Source of the DNA: Favolaschia claudopus
Taxonomy: Eukaryota > Basidiomycota > Agaricomycetes > Agaricales > Mycenaceae
DNA length: 64,000 nt
Reading direction: 5' to 3'
Assembly: GCA_037176885.1 (NCBI GenBank)
Contig: JAWWNJ010000125.1
Span: forward strand, 62,001 to 126,000
The translations under genes were made by a program, and so were the position numbers. The notes beneath the pieces were generated by a model. That model did no database searches, had not been told where the DNA came from, and was given only the letters and a program-made list of their open reading frames with translations. Positions 1 through 10,225 of this stretch are shown here, piece by piece (within the stretch, counting starts at the first letter, position 1; each line of letters opens with the position of its first letter).

Positions 1-57
1 TCTATCTTCTTCCCTTTCTTCTGCGCTCAAAAATATTACTGCAATCTCTATGTACAG

Positions 58-762
58 TGAATGCGATCCACACACCGGCACTGTATGTCGTTCTTGGTAT
101 TTTCTTTTACAAAGCTGACATGACATATATAAGGGCGTTCCTCCCGCCACCGTAGCCGAGTTCACTCTGTCCGGCGGCGGAACAACCGACAACTACGATG
201 GTAAGCACCCTTCCCTCATTTTTGCATATTCCTATCCTCTAAATATATTCAATTAATTTTCCTCTCTTTCCCTCTAGTATCCCTCGTCGATGGATTCAAC
301 GTCCCTATCACCGTCACCAACACCGTCGGCTGCGACATCCCTTCCTGCCCCACCGACCTCAACCCGACCTGCCCCGCCGAGCTCTCCGTCGCCGACCCGA
401 GTGGCAAAATCGCTGGCTGCTACAGCTCATGCAAGGCTAACCTGGACGGAAACCCCGGTCGGTATTCATCTATTCTGACGCGTAGAACTCGCATAAGTAC
501 TTACATTCGTGCAGCCAACTCCCCGAATTGCTGCTCTGGCGACTTCGATGTCCCAGCGACCTGCCCCAGCTCGGGCGTCGCGTTCTACGACGCAAGTTCC
601 CCCCGTCCCACAGACCCCCATTATATTAACTCTTCTTTGCAGTTCTTCAAGAAAGCCTGCCCCAACTCCTACGCATACCCCTACGACGAATCCAGCGGCA
701 CGGCTCTCTGGTACTGCGACTCGAGCAAGAATGCCGATTTCACCATCACTTTTTGTGGATGA
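58..762 (+). CDS. Thaumatin-like protein, 3' part (5' end outside the window)
   Basis: This is the C-terminal half of a secreted thaumatin-like (GH64-TLP-SPI type) protein, a family of fungal cell-wall or glucan-associated beta proteins. The exons are 58-82, 134-200, 278-457, 515-591 and 643-762, and they join in frame. They give a Cys-rich sequence with the family segments GVPPATVAEFTL, NSPNCCSGDF, FFKKACPNSYAYPYDE and a terminal TFCG, all typical of fungal TLPs. Bases 1-57 read as the end of an upstream intron, so the start and signal peptide lie outside the window. The fourth intron begins GCAAGT rather than GT, because only a junction at 591/643 keeps the conserved FYD-FFKKAC reading. Function in the cell is inferred from the family only. 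Confidence 0.9.
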
Positions 763-1379
763 ATCATCGTCGATTAGTACTAGTACTCATGAAGTCCAAT
801 AAGAATTAAACGTACTCGCAGTATACCCGCTGCTGATGTACATACATACCACGAATTGTAATATTGCACAAATACCATCATACATCTTCATGAATGAACG
901 TCTTAATCTTTACTGCACATGTGCGGTGGCTTTCCCATCCAGGTCAGCTCTCTTCCCCTCCTCCTCGCTCCGGACTCGGAGTTTTCTGATGAAACTCTGA
1001 GAGATTTCTCTCTTTTGATTGTTTCTTGTTTCGGATTTCGAGTTTCCCTTGTTTTCTCTTGTCGGTAAGGTCCAAGCAAGGTCTTCTATTTGAACACAAA
1101 TCAAACAGCTAAGTACTGGCGTAAGTATCCCGACAGCTTCGCATCATCGCATGGGCTCGACTCGGAGCGGTTTAACTTTTTGTTCCGCATAAGATGGTGG
1201 CTTGGCGGCTCCTAAATGTCTGTGAAATGACATGCGGCGGTTGCAGGTTTGATTTTGAGGAGCGTTTCTGCCTGTATCAGTGCATTACTATGATTCACGC
1301 GTTTTCGCTGCTGTACCGGCCCGAAGTTGGTGCCGGTACAAATGCCGCGATAATCATCAGCACTTGTTCTCTTACCACG
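763..1379. other. Intergenic, no gene seen
   Basis: No coding exon or RNA gene was recognised. Short open frames here lack family-like sequence. The stretch holds the 3' flank of the thaumatin-like gene and the 5' flank of the F-box gene. Confidence 0.5.
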
Positions 1380-3005
1380 ATGACCGTTCTATGGTGTTTG
1401 CCTGTTCGCCTGTTGAAACGACTTCCTTCGTTCAAGACAGCGCAGCCTCGCGACGACCTTCCCTTCGAACTCTGGCTCACAATCTTTCAATTTCTCGACG
1501 TCCTCGCGTTGGGGGCCGTCTGTCGAGTTAGTCGCGCATTCAACATCTGCGCGACGCCGCTCTACCTTCAGCGCCTTGGAATGTCCCGGGCGGATCTTAA
1601 CTCCGGGGCATTCATCCTTCCACCGAACACTGGGGTTTTCCCTGCGCTTCGGACAGCCTGCTCTCTTCCCCCCGCCCGCAGGCTAGCTTGCGATATTTCT
1701 GGGCCAACGAAGTTCCAGATAATGCACTATCTACGAATCTTCATCTCCAAACAAACCCATCTCGAGAATATTGACCTGAGGTTGCCCTGGAAGGACGACT
1801 TCAGTGAGGGCTGGCGGGATGGGAAGAAGAATCTTCCACGACGAGTCGTGCAGAAGGAGGTTTGTCGCCTCCTCAACAGCGTTATGCCACGAGGCAAAAC
1901 TGTACTCATTGTTCCCGATCGAGTGATCCTCAACAGCTCTACGCCAAAGCAGGCTCCTTCGTGGCGCTTGATTCGTCGGATCACTGCACCACCTCGTGGA
2001 ATTCGAGCCAAAGTTCGCAGCGCAACCGCTGTCACCAAGCGGCAGCCTACGACCATGGACCTCATTCTGCGCGCCAACAGTTGCGACCTAGATGGAGCCA
2101 CCACGCGCTCCGACTCGTATGCCCTCGACGCGCTGTTCACGTTGAACGTCAAATACGCTCCAGCGCACAGCCCCGGGGATTGGTCAATAGCAGTGTTCGA
2201 TGGCAGAAACATAAAGTGTCTTGATTTGACATCCGCACTGTCTGTCCAGGGCTGGCACAACGTTCTGCCACATTTGCATCTCCCTGATCTAGAAGAGCTG
2301 TCGATGGGGAAGGCGCCAGCGTACAGTGCTTCGGAACTGCATGACATCGGAGCAGACGAATTGGACGCGTTTTTAATTCGACACCGAGGCATCGAGCGCT
2401 TGGAATATTATCCCCAACCCTCTCATCGATCCGATTTCCTTCATTCGGAATTCTGTTTTGCTTTCCTTGGCCGTTTGACGCACCTCACGATCACGCCCTC
2501 ACATTTCATCCGATTACATGTCGCTCCATACATGTTCCCCACACTCACAGATCTTATTCTGTTTACGCCGACATCAATTTCTACGATCGATGCGGCGGAT
2601 GAATTTCTTCTCGTTCTTAACCTACTCGCGTTGACGAACAAGGATGGCAACGGCCAGGACGATGGTATATGTCTCCGCTTCCCCGGCTCCTGGCTCTCTC
2701 CCCCACCACCCGATCTCTCGATCGAGTGCATCTCATCCGTCATCATCACAGGGGATTTTATTCTGGATGTTGACGATTTTGTTGGATTTCTCGCACCGTT
2801 CGAGCCAGGATTGAAGATGCTGGAGGTGCAGCCCGCGGCGAAGCGGACGTTTCAGCATATTCAATTCGTGGATGAGTTGCGCGGGAGGGTGCGGTGGTTG
2901 GATGGAATTACTTGTTTGAGGACTGAGTATGTGAGAGGCGATGTTAAAGGATTCGCTGAGGGAAAGGCGCCGGAGAAGGCTGATATCAAATACGATGACG
3001 AATAA
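1380..3005 (+). CDS. F-box protein with leucine-rich C-terminal region
   Basis: This is a putative substrate adaptor of an SCF ubiquitin ligase. A single exon gives about 541 residues from the ATG at 1380. An F-box lies at about residues 25-65 (DLPFELWLTIFQFLDVLAL, then CRVSRAFN), which would bind Skp1. The remainder has irregular Leu-rich segments resembling the degenerate LRR regions of the large Agaricomycete F-box families. The frame stays open upstream to an ATG at 1194, but those extra 62 residues look unlike protein. The ATG at 1380 places the F-box near the N-terminus, as is usual, so I chose it. The target protein is unknown. Confidence 0.75.
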   Translation: MTVLWCLPVRLLKRLPSFKTAQPRDDLPFELWLTIFQFLDVLALGAVCRVSRAFNICATPLYLQRLGMSRADLNSGAFILPPNTGVFPALRTACSLPPARRLACDISGPTKFQIMHYLRIFISKQTHLENIDLRLPWKDDFSEGWRDGKKNLPRRVVQKEVCRLLNSVMPRGKTVLIVPDRVILNSSTPKQAPSWRLIRRITAPPRGIRAKVRSATAVTKRQPTTMDLILRANSCDLDGATTRSDSYALDALFTLNVKYAPAHSPGDWSIAVFDGRNIKCLDLTSALSVQGWHNVLPHLHLPDLEELSMGKAPAYSASELHDIGADELDAFLIRHRGIERLEYYPQPSHRSDFLHSEFCFAFLGRLTHLTITPSHFIRLHVAPYMFPTLTDLILFTPTSISTIDAADEFLLVLNLLALTNKDGNGQDDGICLRFPGSWLSPPPPDLSIECISSVIITGDFILDVDDFVGFLAPFEPGLKMLEVQPAAKRTFQHIQFVDELRGRVRWLDGITCLRTEYVRGDVKGFAEGKAPEKADIKYDDE

Positions 3006-3839
3006 TTTGGAGGTGAACTGCCAACATCCGGATCGGATGAATTTGAATGAATTGCTCAATTTATGTTCGTACGTTGCGGAAGTTCTTGATGTGTTTCTGC
3101 AGCTAATTACCGCCTCAGTTTATCGGGTCTCTTTCGCCGCGCTCGAGGCAATGAGGGAGCTGCGGAAGAGAAACGAGAAGATGGAGATCCACGTGGGGTT
3201 CCCAACAGTTAATCTGTTGGACGATAGGATTGAATTGTATTGATTATCTCTCCAGTTTGTCGCTCTCAATTCATGATTGTCAAGGATCTGTTTGCAGGTT
3301 AATTCAGACACTCATACCAAATGGGCGGGGAGCACGTAAGGAAGTAGAATTCGATCCGTACTTGCAGATATCATGCACTATAGGGACGAGGACCTTTGTA
3401 TTCCATTGTCTTAAGAGACTAACTTTCATGTATTCTTCGCGGTTTCCAAGTTGTTGCAAGGCGTGAGTCTACACTGCTTACCCAAACCTGACGATCAGGG
3501 CAGGATCTCTCGGACCTGTCGCGGTCCGCCGCCGGGGAATTCAAGGAAGGAGAAAAACACAGAGTCAGGTGACCGCGTTTTACGGTAAGCACCATGTTGC
3601 CATGGTCACACTGGTGCCTCAACTGTATGTATCTCCCTCAACTGGCAATTCTTAGAACGTTCAAGTCGAATTGTGAGGGCATTCACATTTAGCCCAGACA
3701 TTACCACACCCCGCGAATTAGCCCTATATTTTTCTGTTTATTCCATCAGCAAAATTTGGTTCAATTTTTTAGTTGCCGAAATGCCGCCGAGTGATAGTGA
3801 TCAATAAGAGTCACCAGATCCTTCTTGCCTCCGACCACC
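3006..3839. other. Intergenic, no gene seen
   Basis: No supported gene. It separates the F-box gene from the MFS transporter, two genes in the same orientation. Short frames in this interval show no domain-like sequence. Confidence 0.5.
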
Positions 3840-5778
3840 ATGTCGCACCAAGAAGAGAGGATGTCTGAGGCGGCTACAAGAAAGCCTACGCCCCTTCCAA
3901 GGCTACAACTCTTCATTCTCATCCTCATCCAGTTCTCAGAGCCAGTCACTGGTCAGTCTTGGATATTTTTTCTCGCTGAAATTTAGTTCATTGGCCCATT
4001 GTAAATTCAGCCTTGGTCATCTACCCATTCATTATTCAATTCGTCCGAGATACCGGCGTCACCGGAAACGATGAAACAAAAACGGGCTACTATGCTGGAT
4101 TGATCGTACGCATGCCTTATTTCGCGTTGTGAGCAGCCTACTAACTGTGACAAGGAATCCGTTTTCTTCCTCGCAGAATGCCTGACGGTGGTCTACTTCG
4201 GACGTGCCTCCGATAAATTTGGACGTCGTCCTGTACTCCTCTTTGGTCCCATCGGGCTCGCAATCGCGATGTTTGGGTTTGGCCTGTCCAAACGATTCTG
4301 GAGTCTCGTCGTATGGCGCTGTTTTCAAGGCGCTTTCAATGGGAACATCGGTAATTGACTGCCCGGCCGTTCTAATCGATCTCAAATGCTGATTGTCTTT
4401 AGGCGTTTCGAAAAGTGTGATGGCAGAAGTGAGTTTGATCTTCACCGTTGTTGATAGGTTCCGTTGACGCGACCGAAAGATATCGGACTCCACAAACGTA
4501 GCTGAAATTTATTCCTTGCTTCCGTTCATGTGGGCTATTGGAACCTCAGTTGGGTTCGTTTGTTTCCCAAATGTTCGCGTTATCGACTTTGATCTGATTG
4601 TTCTGTATGAAGGCCGTTCATTGGCGGCTCGCTAGCGAATCCTGCCAAGCGGTTCCCGGATTCCTTAGGCAAAATCGCTCTCCTAAGAGAATACCCGTAT
4701 TTCTTGCCGTGCGCCACAGCCGGTGCGCTGGCCCTATTTGCATTCGTCATTGGTTTCTTTGGTCTGAAAGAGGTAGGCGTATTTCTTCTGCCGCCAATTG
4801 CTTTGGAATCTTCACGTTGATACAAATTCAGACCTTGCCATCCGCAGTTGCTCGTCAACGAAAAGCAAAGACTGCCACGGAGACGGAGCCTCTACTTGCT
4901 GATTCCACCTTCACAGCATCACCAGTGGACGAAGAGGAAGCGCCCGTCCCGCCGCTACGTGACCTATTCATCAGCCCAGTCATCATATCACTCACCAGCC
5001 ACGCACTGCTGTGTTTCTGCGAGAGTTCTTATGAGGTATTCAATATATAACCCGTTGTGTCAGTGGTAATCATAACCATTAGGTTCTCATGCCGTTGATA
5101 TACGCCACACCTATAGATACGGGCGGACTTGGTCTGAGGTACGTTGATTTTTGCAATTCAGCGATTGAATCATGCATTTATCTTGCTTCCACGACATCCC
5201 AGCCCGCTATACATAGGCCGAATCATGGCCGTCCTCGGCCTCCTGAACATCTTCACCCAGCTCTTTCTCTCCGCGCGCGTCATCCGCTACCTCGGCCCCC
5301 GCACAATATTCATCACAGCGTTCGCCTGTATGGCTTACTCCTTCCTCGCCTACTCTCTCCTCAACCTCTTCGCGCGGAGAGCAGGGAGGGTCGATGGCTG
5401 GGTGGTAGCGGTGCTGGTCACGCAATGGGCTACGAGTTTCGTTATATACCCGACCTTCGGTGCGTGCTATGCCAATTCTGTCTCGGCTCATTATTCATTC
5501 GTTTTATTTTTTGCCTCTTTTTCACAGCTTGTACACAGATATTCATCGTCAACTCTGCTCCTTCACCGAATACTCTCGGCGGCGTCAACGGTCTTGCTCA
5601 AATGGTCGGCTCCACGACGCGGAGTATCGCTCCTTCCTTCGCGTCGTCAATGTTTGCCACTTCCATCAAACATAACCTGCTGCAAGGAAATCTGGCGTTT
5701 TTCATGTTGAGTGCGATCGCGGCGTATGGGTTTAGGTCAGCGTTTTTGTTGCCGAAGAAGCTGCGCGGAGAGAGCTGA
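3840..5778 (+). CDS. MFS transporter (DHA1-like)
   Basis: This is an integral membrane transporter of the major facilitator superfamily, of the fungal/plant type related to zinc-induced facilitator-like and YCR023C proteins. The substrate is not predictable from sequence. At least eight short exons were joined by eye. The first begins MSHQEERMSEAATRK, followed by the first membrane segment. Motif A appears between TM2 and TM3 as GRASDKFGRRPVLL, and the TM4-TM5 region contains WRCFQGAFNGN. A charged central loop (KAKTATETEPLLADS) separates two six-helix halves. The last exon ends KKLRGES before the TGA at 5776-5778. Introns are about 50-60 bp, for example 3952-4010 and 4106-4154. Exon boundaries in the second half are less certain than the overall call. 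Confidence 0.85.
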
Positions 5779-6096
5779 GTGGGCCGTCTCATGAAATCGA
5801 TCCAAATCTGGAAGGCTAGCTAGAAGCCGTGGCGTAGATATCTCACCGGATGAGTCGTGCATCATCGTCTTATCCACCGTGTATGTCGTATACTCAACTA
5901 TAGACAGACATGTATCACGGTAGTTTCCTTGCTTTTCGATACGTCGGTGGACATCAATCAGTGTCTTAGTGGCGGAAAAGGAGCAAATGTGCGGAAGCAA
6001 AACTGTCTCACTCTCGAGGCTGGAGTTCAATGTGGTGATCAAATCGCTCCTCTTCATCTTTCCTTTCACCACTTCGACTATCGATCTATCACCATA

Positions 6097-7006
6097 ATGT
6101 CTGTTTTTGCTCTCACTTCTCCCTCTTGCGGCGCGGCTGGCCCGCCCGCATCTGTTCTCTACGATATCTTGGACTATTGCTCTTCTGATACTCCTGATCC
6201 TGCTTTCGACTCTCCTGCTCCCGCCGTCGTTGTTCCCACGCCCACCTCCTCTTTTGTCCGTCCGAAACTTTCTACCAAGGCGGTCAGAGATCTCCCTGCT
6301 CTCCTCGCCCAGGCGAAAGCTAAATCACACGCCACTACTACCACTACTACATCTAATTTGGATCCGCTTTCTTCTTGTTTTGCATCAAACGAGGTAAATA
6401 CGATGTCTCACTCCCCTTCCCTCAGTTTCAAAACCATAACTCACTTCTCGCTCTGTCCAGACGTCGTCCGGGACTCCCATCGGCCTCGGTATCCTCATCC
6501 GCTCGTCGAGTCCCAGCTCGCCGACCTCGCCTCAGCTCAAACTCCTCTCCCCGCTCGAATACCGCCAGCCCTCCCCTGCGCTCGGCAGCCACCACGATAT
6601 CCCACCGAACTCACTGTGTCGCAGAATCCAGCGTAGTGCGGCGCCGCTCATGGTTCGCAGCGGCACCGTTCTCACACAGTCCAATACGAAGTCCGTGTCA
6701 CCAGCCGTAGCGAACCGCGCGTCGAAGTACACTGGTCTCGGACACGGGCTCCCCACTTCGTTCAAGGAGACCACAATTAGCCCCACGATAACTTCACCTG
6801 CATCTTACCGATATGTCTCTTCTCCTCGCATCGTATCCGTTATCCTCTCAGCACCTCCCGATCATCTGCACGCCCAGTTCCATCCCGAAAATACACAAAA
6901 AATAGCGGCACGCGTGTGGGCGGCTGCTTCTCGTCGATTCGAAGCTCTGTTGAACCAAAAATCCAGAAATAAAGGTGGCGAGGAAGCGAAAAATACGAAA
7001 ACCTAG
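6097..7006 (+). CDS. Ser/Pro/Thr-rich protein of unknown function
   Basis: I do not recognise a domain. Two exons join in frame across an intron running from GTAAATAC to GTCCAG (about 6392-6461). The product is roughly 280 residues. The N-terminal third is rich in Ala, Pro and Ser and includes a run of Thr. The middle contains SSSPSSPTSPQLKLLSPLEYR, a low-complexity phospho-site-like stretch. The C-terminal part (HPENTQKIAARVWAAASRRF, then a basic tail) is more conserved-looking and probably helical. It is likely a largely disordered nuclear or regulatory protein, but no function is claimed. The start is the first in-frame ATG after stop codons. Confidence 0.55.
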
Positions 7007-7505
7007 AAGGAATGACGTTGAAGCGGGTCAAGGTCGGGGTCTGTTGTCATCAGTAGAGAATAAACAGAAAAAAGGGTAGAATGATTCAATCGAGACTGAA
7101 CTAAATATGTTGTCTTGATATAATATGTCTACGTCCATCCATATTTGAATTTCCCGTATGCCAGCCCCAGGATGTTTGGAAATCAACAGGGACGTGAGCA
7201 GAAGTTCCGAGTTTGGGGGTCATTGCGATAATCACGCCACCGTGTTTCTCTGAACACGATCACGTGACAATGCATCCGCTTGCTCCGTGACGCGACCGGA
7301 GGAACGTCGAAGTAAGACTAGACTGGGCGTCCTTTACTTGGAATTTCGGGCATGATGGCTGATATCGTCGAGATGATATTATCATATCAAAGATATATAT
7401 GTTGCAACGGGGCGGTCAGAGCAATACACTCCGGCTAACACTGACCTCTTATGACTCATTCGATGTAAGGATGACTGAGGGTAAAAGAAAAAAAAAAGCG
7501 ACAAA
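7007..7505. other. Intergenic, no gene seen
   Basis: No coding exon recognised. The right end contains an A-run at about 7485-7498, which is the T-run terminator of the minus-strand tRNA-like gene that follows. Confidence 0.5.
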
Positions 7506-7597
7506 GCGACCCGGCGGGAATTGAACCCACATCTTCTCCAACCACCAGCAGTTTAGGGTCAGGGAGCAGAGATATCGTACCGTTGGACCACGGGCCA
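7506..7597 (-). tRNA. tRNA-like gene with probable intron (Gly-CCC suggested)
   Basis: Read on the minus strand, the 92-nt sequence has a 7-bp acceptor stem (TGGCCCG with CGGGTCG). It has an A-box-like TGGTCCAACGG, a T-arm GTGGG-TTCAATT-CCCGC matching a B box, and a long T-run just downstream that would terminate Pol III. The anticodon arm can fold as CTCTG/TGGAG around a loop carrying CTCCCT plus about 20 nt that would be an intron. That reads as anticodon CCC (Gly), but the stem has two wobble pairs, so identity is tentative. Confidence 0.55.
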
Positions 7598-7997
7598 CGA
7601 AAGAGAACCACGATTCGAGGTGGTAGATGACAAATGCTGAAACAACTGCTCAAGACGCAGAGCGGGTTTACACGAAGAAATTCAGCAGGGCCATACAAAG
7701 GATGAGAATTGATGCATATTGATGTTCGGCTTTGCACAGTATCGGCAGATTACTATGCGTTGACTTGAAGTGGGTCTCAGCTCTACAAAGAAACTGAGAA
7801 CTCCATGCGAGTGACTCTTGAGCTCATTACCAGAGGTAGACTCCATATTGCACAGTTAAGGCACAGCAAAGCCATAGATTAAACTGGAGTACTTACGTGT
7901 TTGATGGCTCACTTTCAAAGTTATCATTCGATCGAGAATTGTACCGCGGGTTGCGCGACTCTGTTGGTGATGCAAAACAATCTGTAACTACAACTCA

Positions 7998-8090
7998 GTG
8001 CCCCGACGAGAATCGAACTCGCAATCTCCGGCTGATCATTCGCATTCATGGTATAGCCTGCGCGGTGTCGTACCATTAGACCACGGGACT
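7998..8090 (-). tRNA. tRNA-like sequence, anticodon unresolved (possible tRNA pseudogene)
   Basis: This is a second minus-strand tRNA-like sequence, about 400 bp from the first and of almost equal length. It shares TGGTCTAATGGTACGA (A box) and has a T-arm GCGAG-TTCGATT-CTCGT and an acceptor stem with one mismatch at the first pair. The anticodon arm does not fold cleanly, and only a weak T-run follows. It is either an intron-containing tRNA or a decayed copy. Confidence 0.45.
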
Positions 8091-8522
8091 AAGTTCTGCA
8101 GATACTCCACGACTTTGCACGGATTTTCCACGTCGCGTCAAAGGAATCGGGTCATCCATCCAGATCTTGACAGAGACACTTTGTCCGTGAAGAGGCAGAG
8201 AAGAAAGCCGGTGAGAAAAAAATAGGGCCATTATCGGAAACATCGTGTTCGCTATATTGTTTATAACTTCCCGGATGTTTAACTTATCCAAGTTTCAGTA
8301 TAGCAATCACGCTGCAGCGAGGCAAAGCTAATCTACAGAATACCCTGAACCGTAACTGGAAGTCGTCAGTTGTGCAGGCGGAATTTGATCGTTTGAAAGG
8401 AAAGAAAGAGAAGTAAAATCGATTTACGCGGTATTTATTCTTGCTGTTTTTCTTTTGGAAAAACCTTGAATTGAGTGCTGCAGGAATACCAAACATAGTA
8501 CAGGTCGAAAAGTATGGCTGTA

Positions 8523-9276
8523 ATACTGGGGCATAATTATTTTGCGCCCAGCTTTGTGAAAATTCACACAGGTCGAGTGCAAATCAGCACAAAAATACAC
8601 AGCTACCGAGGGTGCAGCAAAAACACACACCTTTTTGTGCAGGAAAAAAGGACACAGCCCCATGTCCTGCAGAAACCCACACAGGCAGTAGTTGGCGTTC
8701 AAAATCGGGCAAGTCAAAGCGCTGACGGATCACACGGATCAAAAGAAAATCTTCCGGCATCACAAATCCGCTCACCAAACACACTCAGTGCCCCAAGTGA
8801 GCACTACCAGGTTCGTTTTAGACCATAATGATAGCTTTGACATTAGCTAGAGACAAAGGCACGCTTCCGACAGCTCTGCATTAATAATACTACCTCATCT
8901 GTTGAGGAAGCACTTGGTGGTATTTGCAGATTGCTTCTTCGTCGTATTTGGCCGGCCATGCAATATTCAGTCTTCAAAACCAAAGTCTACCCTCTCCATG
9001 TAGGCCATACATCTTCGAGGAATTATAACTGCAAAGATCGAAGACACATCACAAATATGCTCAGGCCATCACTTCGGCAAGAGCCAGTACATCGGCAATG
9101 TGACGAACCTTGAACTTGTGCGTTTTTAGTAACCTTCAAAAGTGTGCATTTTTTGTGAGGTGTGTATTTTTGCGGCGCATGCACACACCTGTGTAAATTT
9201 TTTGTGTAAGCTGTGTGTTTCTTATGCTAGGTTGTGCGTTTTTTCATCGAAATTGGACATAATTATGCCCCAGTAT
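8523..9276. mobile_element. MITE-like element, 754 bp, TA target site
   Basis: The ends are inverted copies of ATACTGGGGCATAATTAT, flanked on both sides by TA (8521-8522 and 9277-9278). Inside the ends, both sides carry repeated CACACA/TTTTTGTG-type subterminal motifs. No transposase is encoded; the frames inside are short. Perfect TIRs with a TA duplication fit a non-autonomous Tc1/mariner-type element. Confidence 0.75.
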
Positions 9277-9737
9277 TACCCCCAAAGAAAAGATCTTGCG
9301 TGCAATTTTCAATTTTGTTGTTGCAAGTCAGTCCGGCGATCAACCAAATCTGATCGGCAAATAACTCTTGCTCTCAACCTCCATGACCACCGACGTCTTT
9401 ACCAGCATTAGGAGTTTTCTTTGACGCAGTTCAACCTCAGGACCCGTTCTCTCTTCCCTGGACTCTGTGTATTGGATTGCCGCTGGATTTACTTCATTTG
9501 CGGAGCCGCCACTAGAGCAGCTGAGCTGGCAAAATAAATTTCCTCAAATCTCAACGATACATGAATCTCCGAGGCGGTACTTACTTTCAACTTTCAAAAG
9601 ATCTCAGTCGGATTAGTTGAGAACTGTATCGATTGGCGTATGAATAACCTCTGAGGTGTGCCACTCATCCTTTCATATTGCGAGGTTCTAACTGCAAAGT
9701 TCCCTGAGTCCCTGGTGGTATCAATGTAATTAAAGTA

Positions 9738-10034
9738 CTGCCGTTTGCTTAATTCTGTGAAATCCTCGAAAATTTCCGCGGTGTCACGTGATCTGATGCA
9801 TTATTATGCCGCAGCCTGCCGGAAGGTCGAATTTATTATCATTGCTCGAAAATCGCGGTATTGCATGGAAAGTGCTGCCCAGAATCCTTTGATATCCTTC
9901 TACGCTCTCGCTGATTCATTTTTGCTCAACATACCACAGGTATAATAATATCGGCTGCTGCGGCATCCGAATGCCGAACACCACGTGACTCCGCGGAAAT
10001 TTTTGAGGATTTCACAGAATTAAGCAAACGGCAG
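9738..10034. mobile_element. MITE, 297 bp, with 53-bp terminal inverted repeats
   Basis: The left end 9738-9790 and right end 9982-10034 are inverted copies with about two mismatches in 53 bp, both starting CTGCCGTTTGCTTAATTC. TA dinucleotides at 9736-9737 and 10035-10036 form the target-site duplication. There is no coding capacity. The high TIR identity indicates a fairly recent insertion of a Tc1/mariner-type MITE. It lies less than 200 bp from the first in-frame ATG of the next gene. Confidence 0.85.
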
Positions 10035-10225
10035 TATTCAAGCTATCACACGAATCGATTCCATTCACAACTTCACCGTCGTTATCCACTCCACAGTCCG
10101 CTTCCACCCGGATCATAAACACGTTTTTCGCGCGTGCCCGGCTAAATTGGGACGATGCTATCGCGTTGCTTCATAACGCTTCCACGATCTCCACCTCCAT
10201 CCACCCACCGCAATCCAACCCTTCC

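Noticed and set aside
9745..9945. 66-codon open frame
   Set aside because: It lies entirely inside the MITE at 9738-10034, partly in its terminal repeat.
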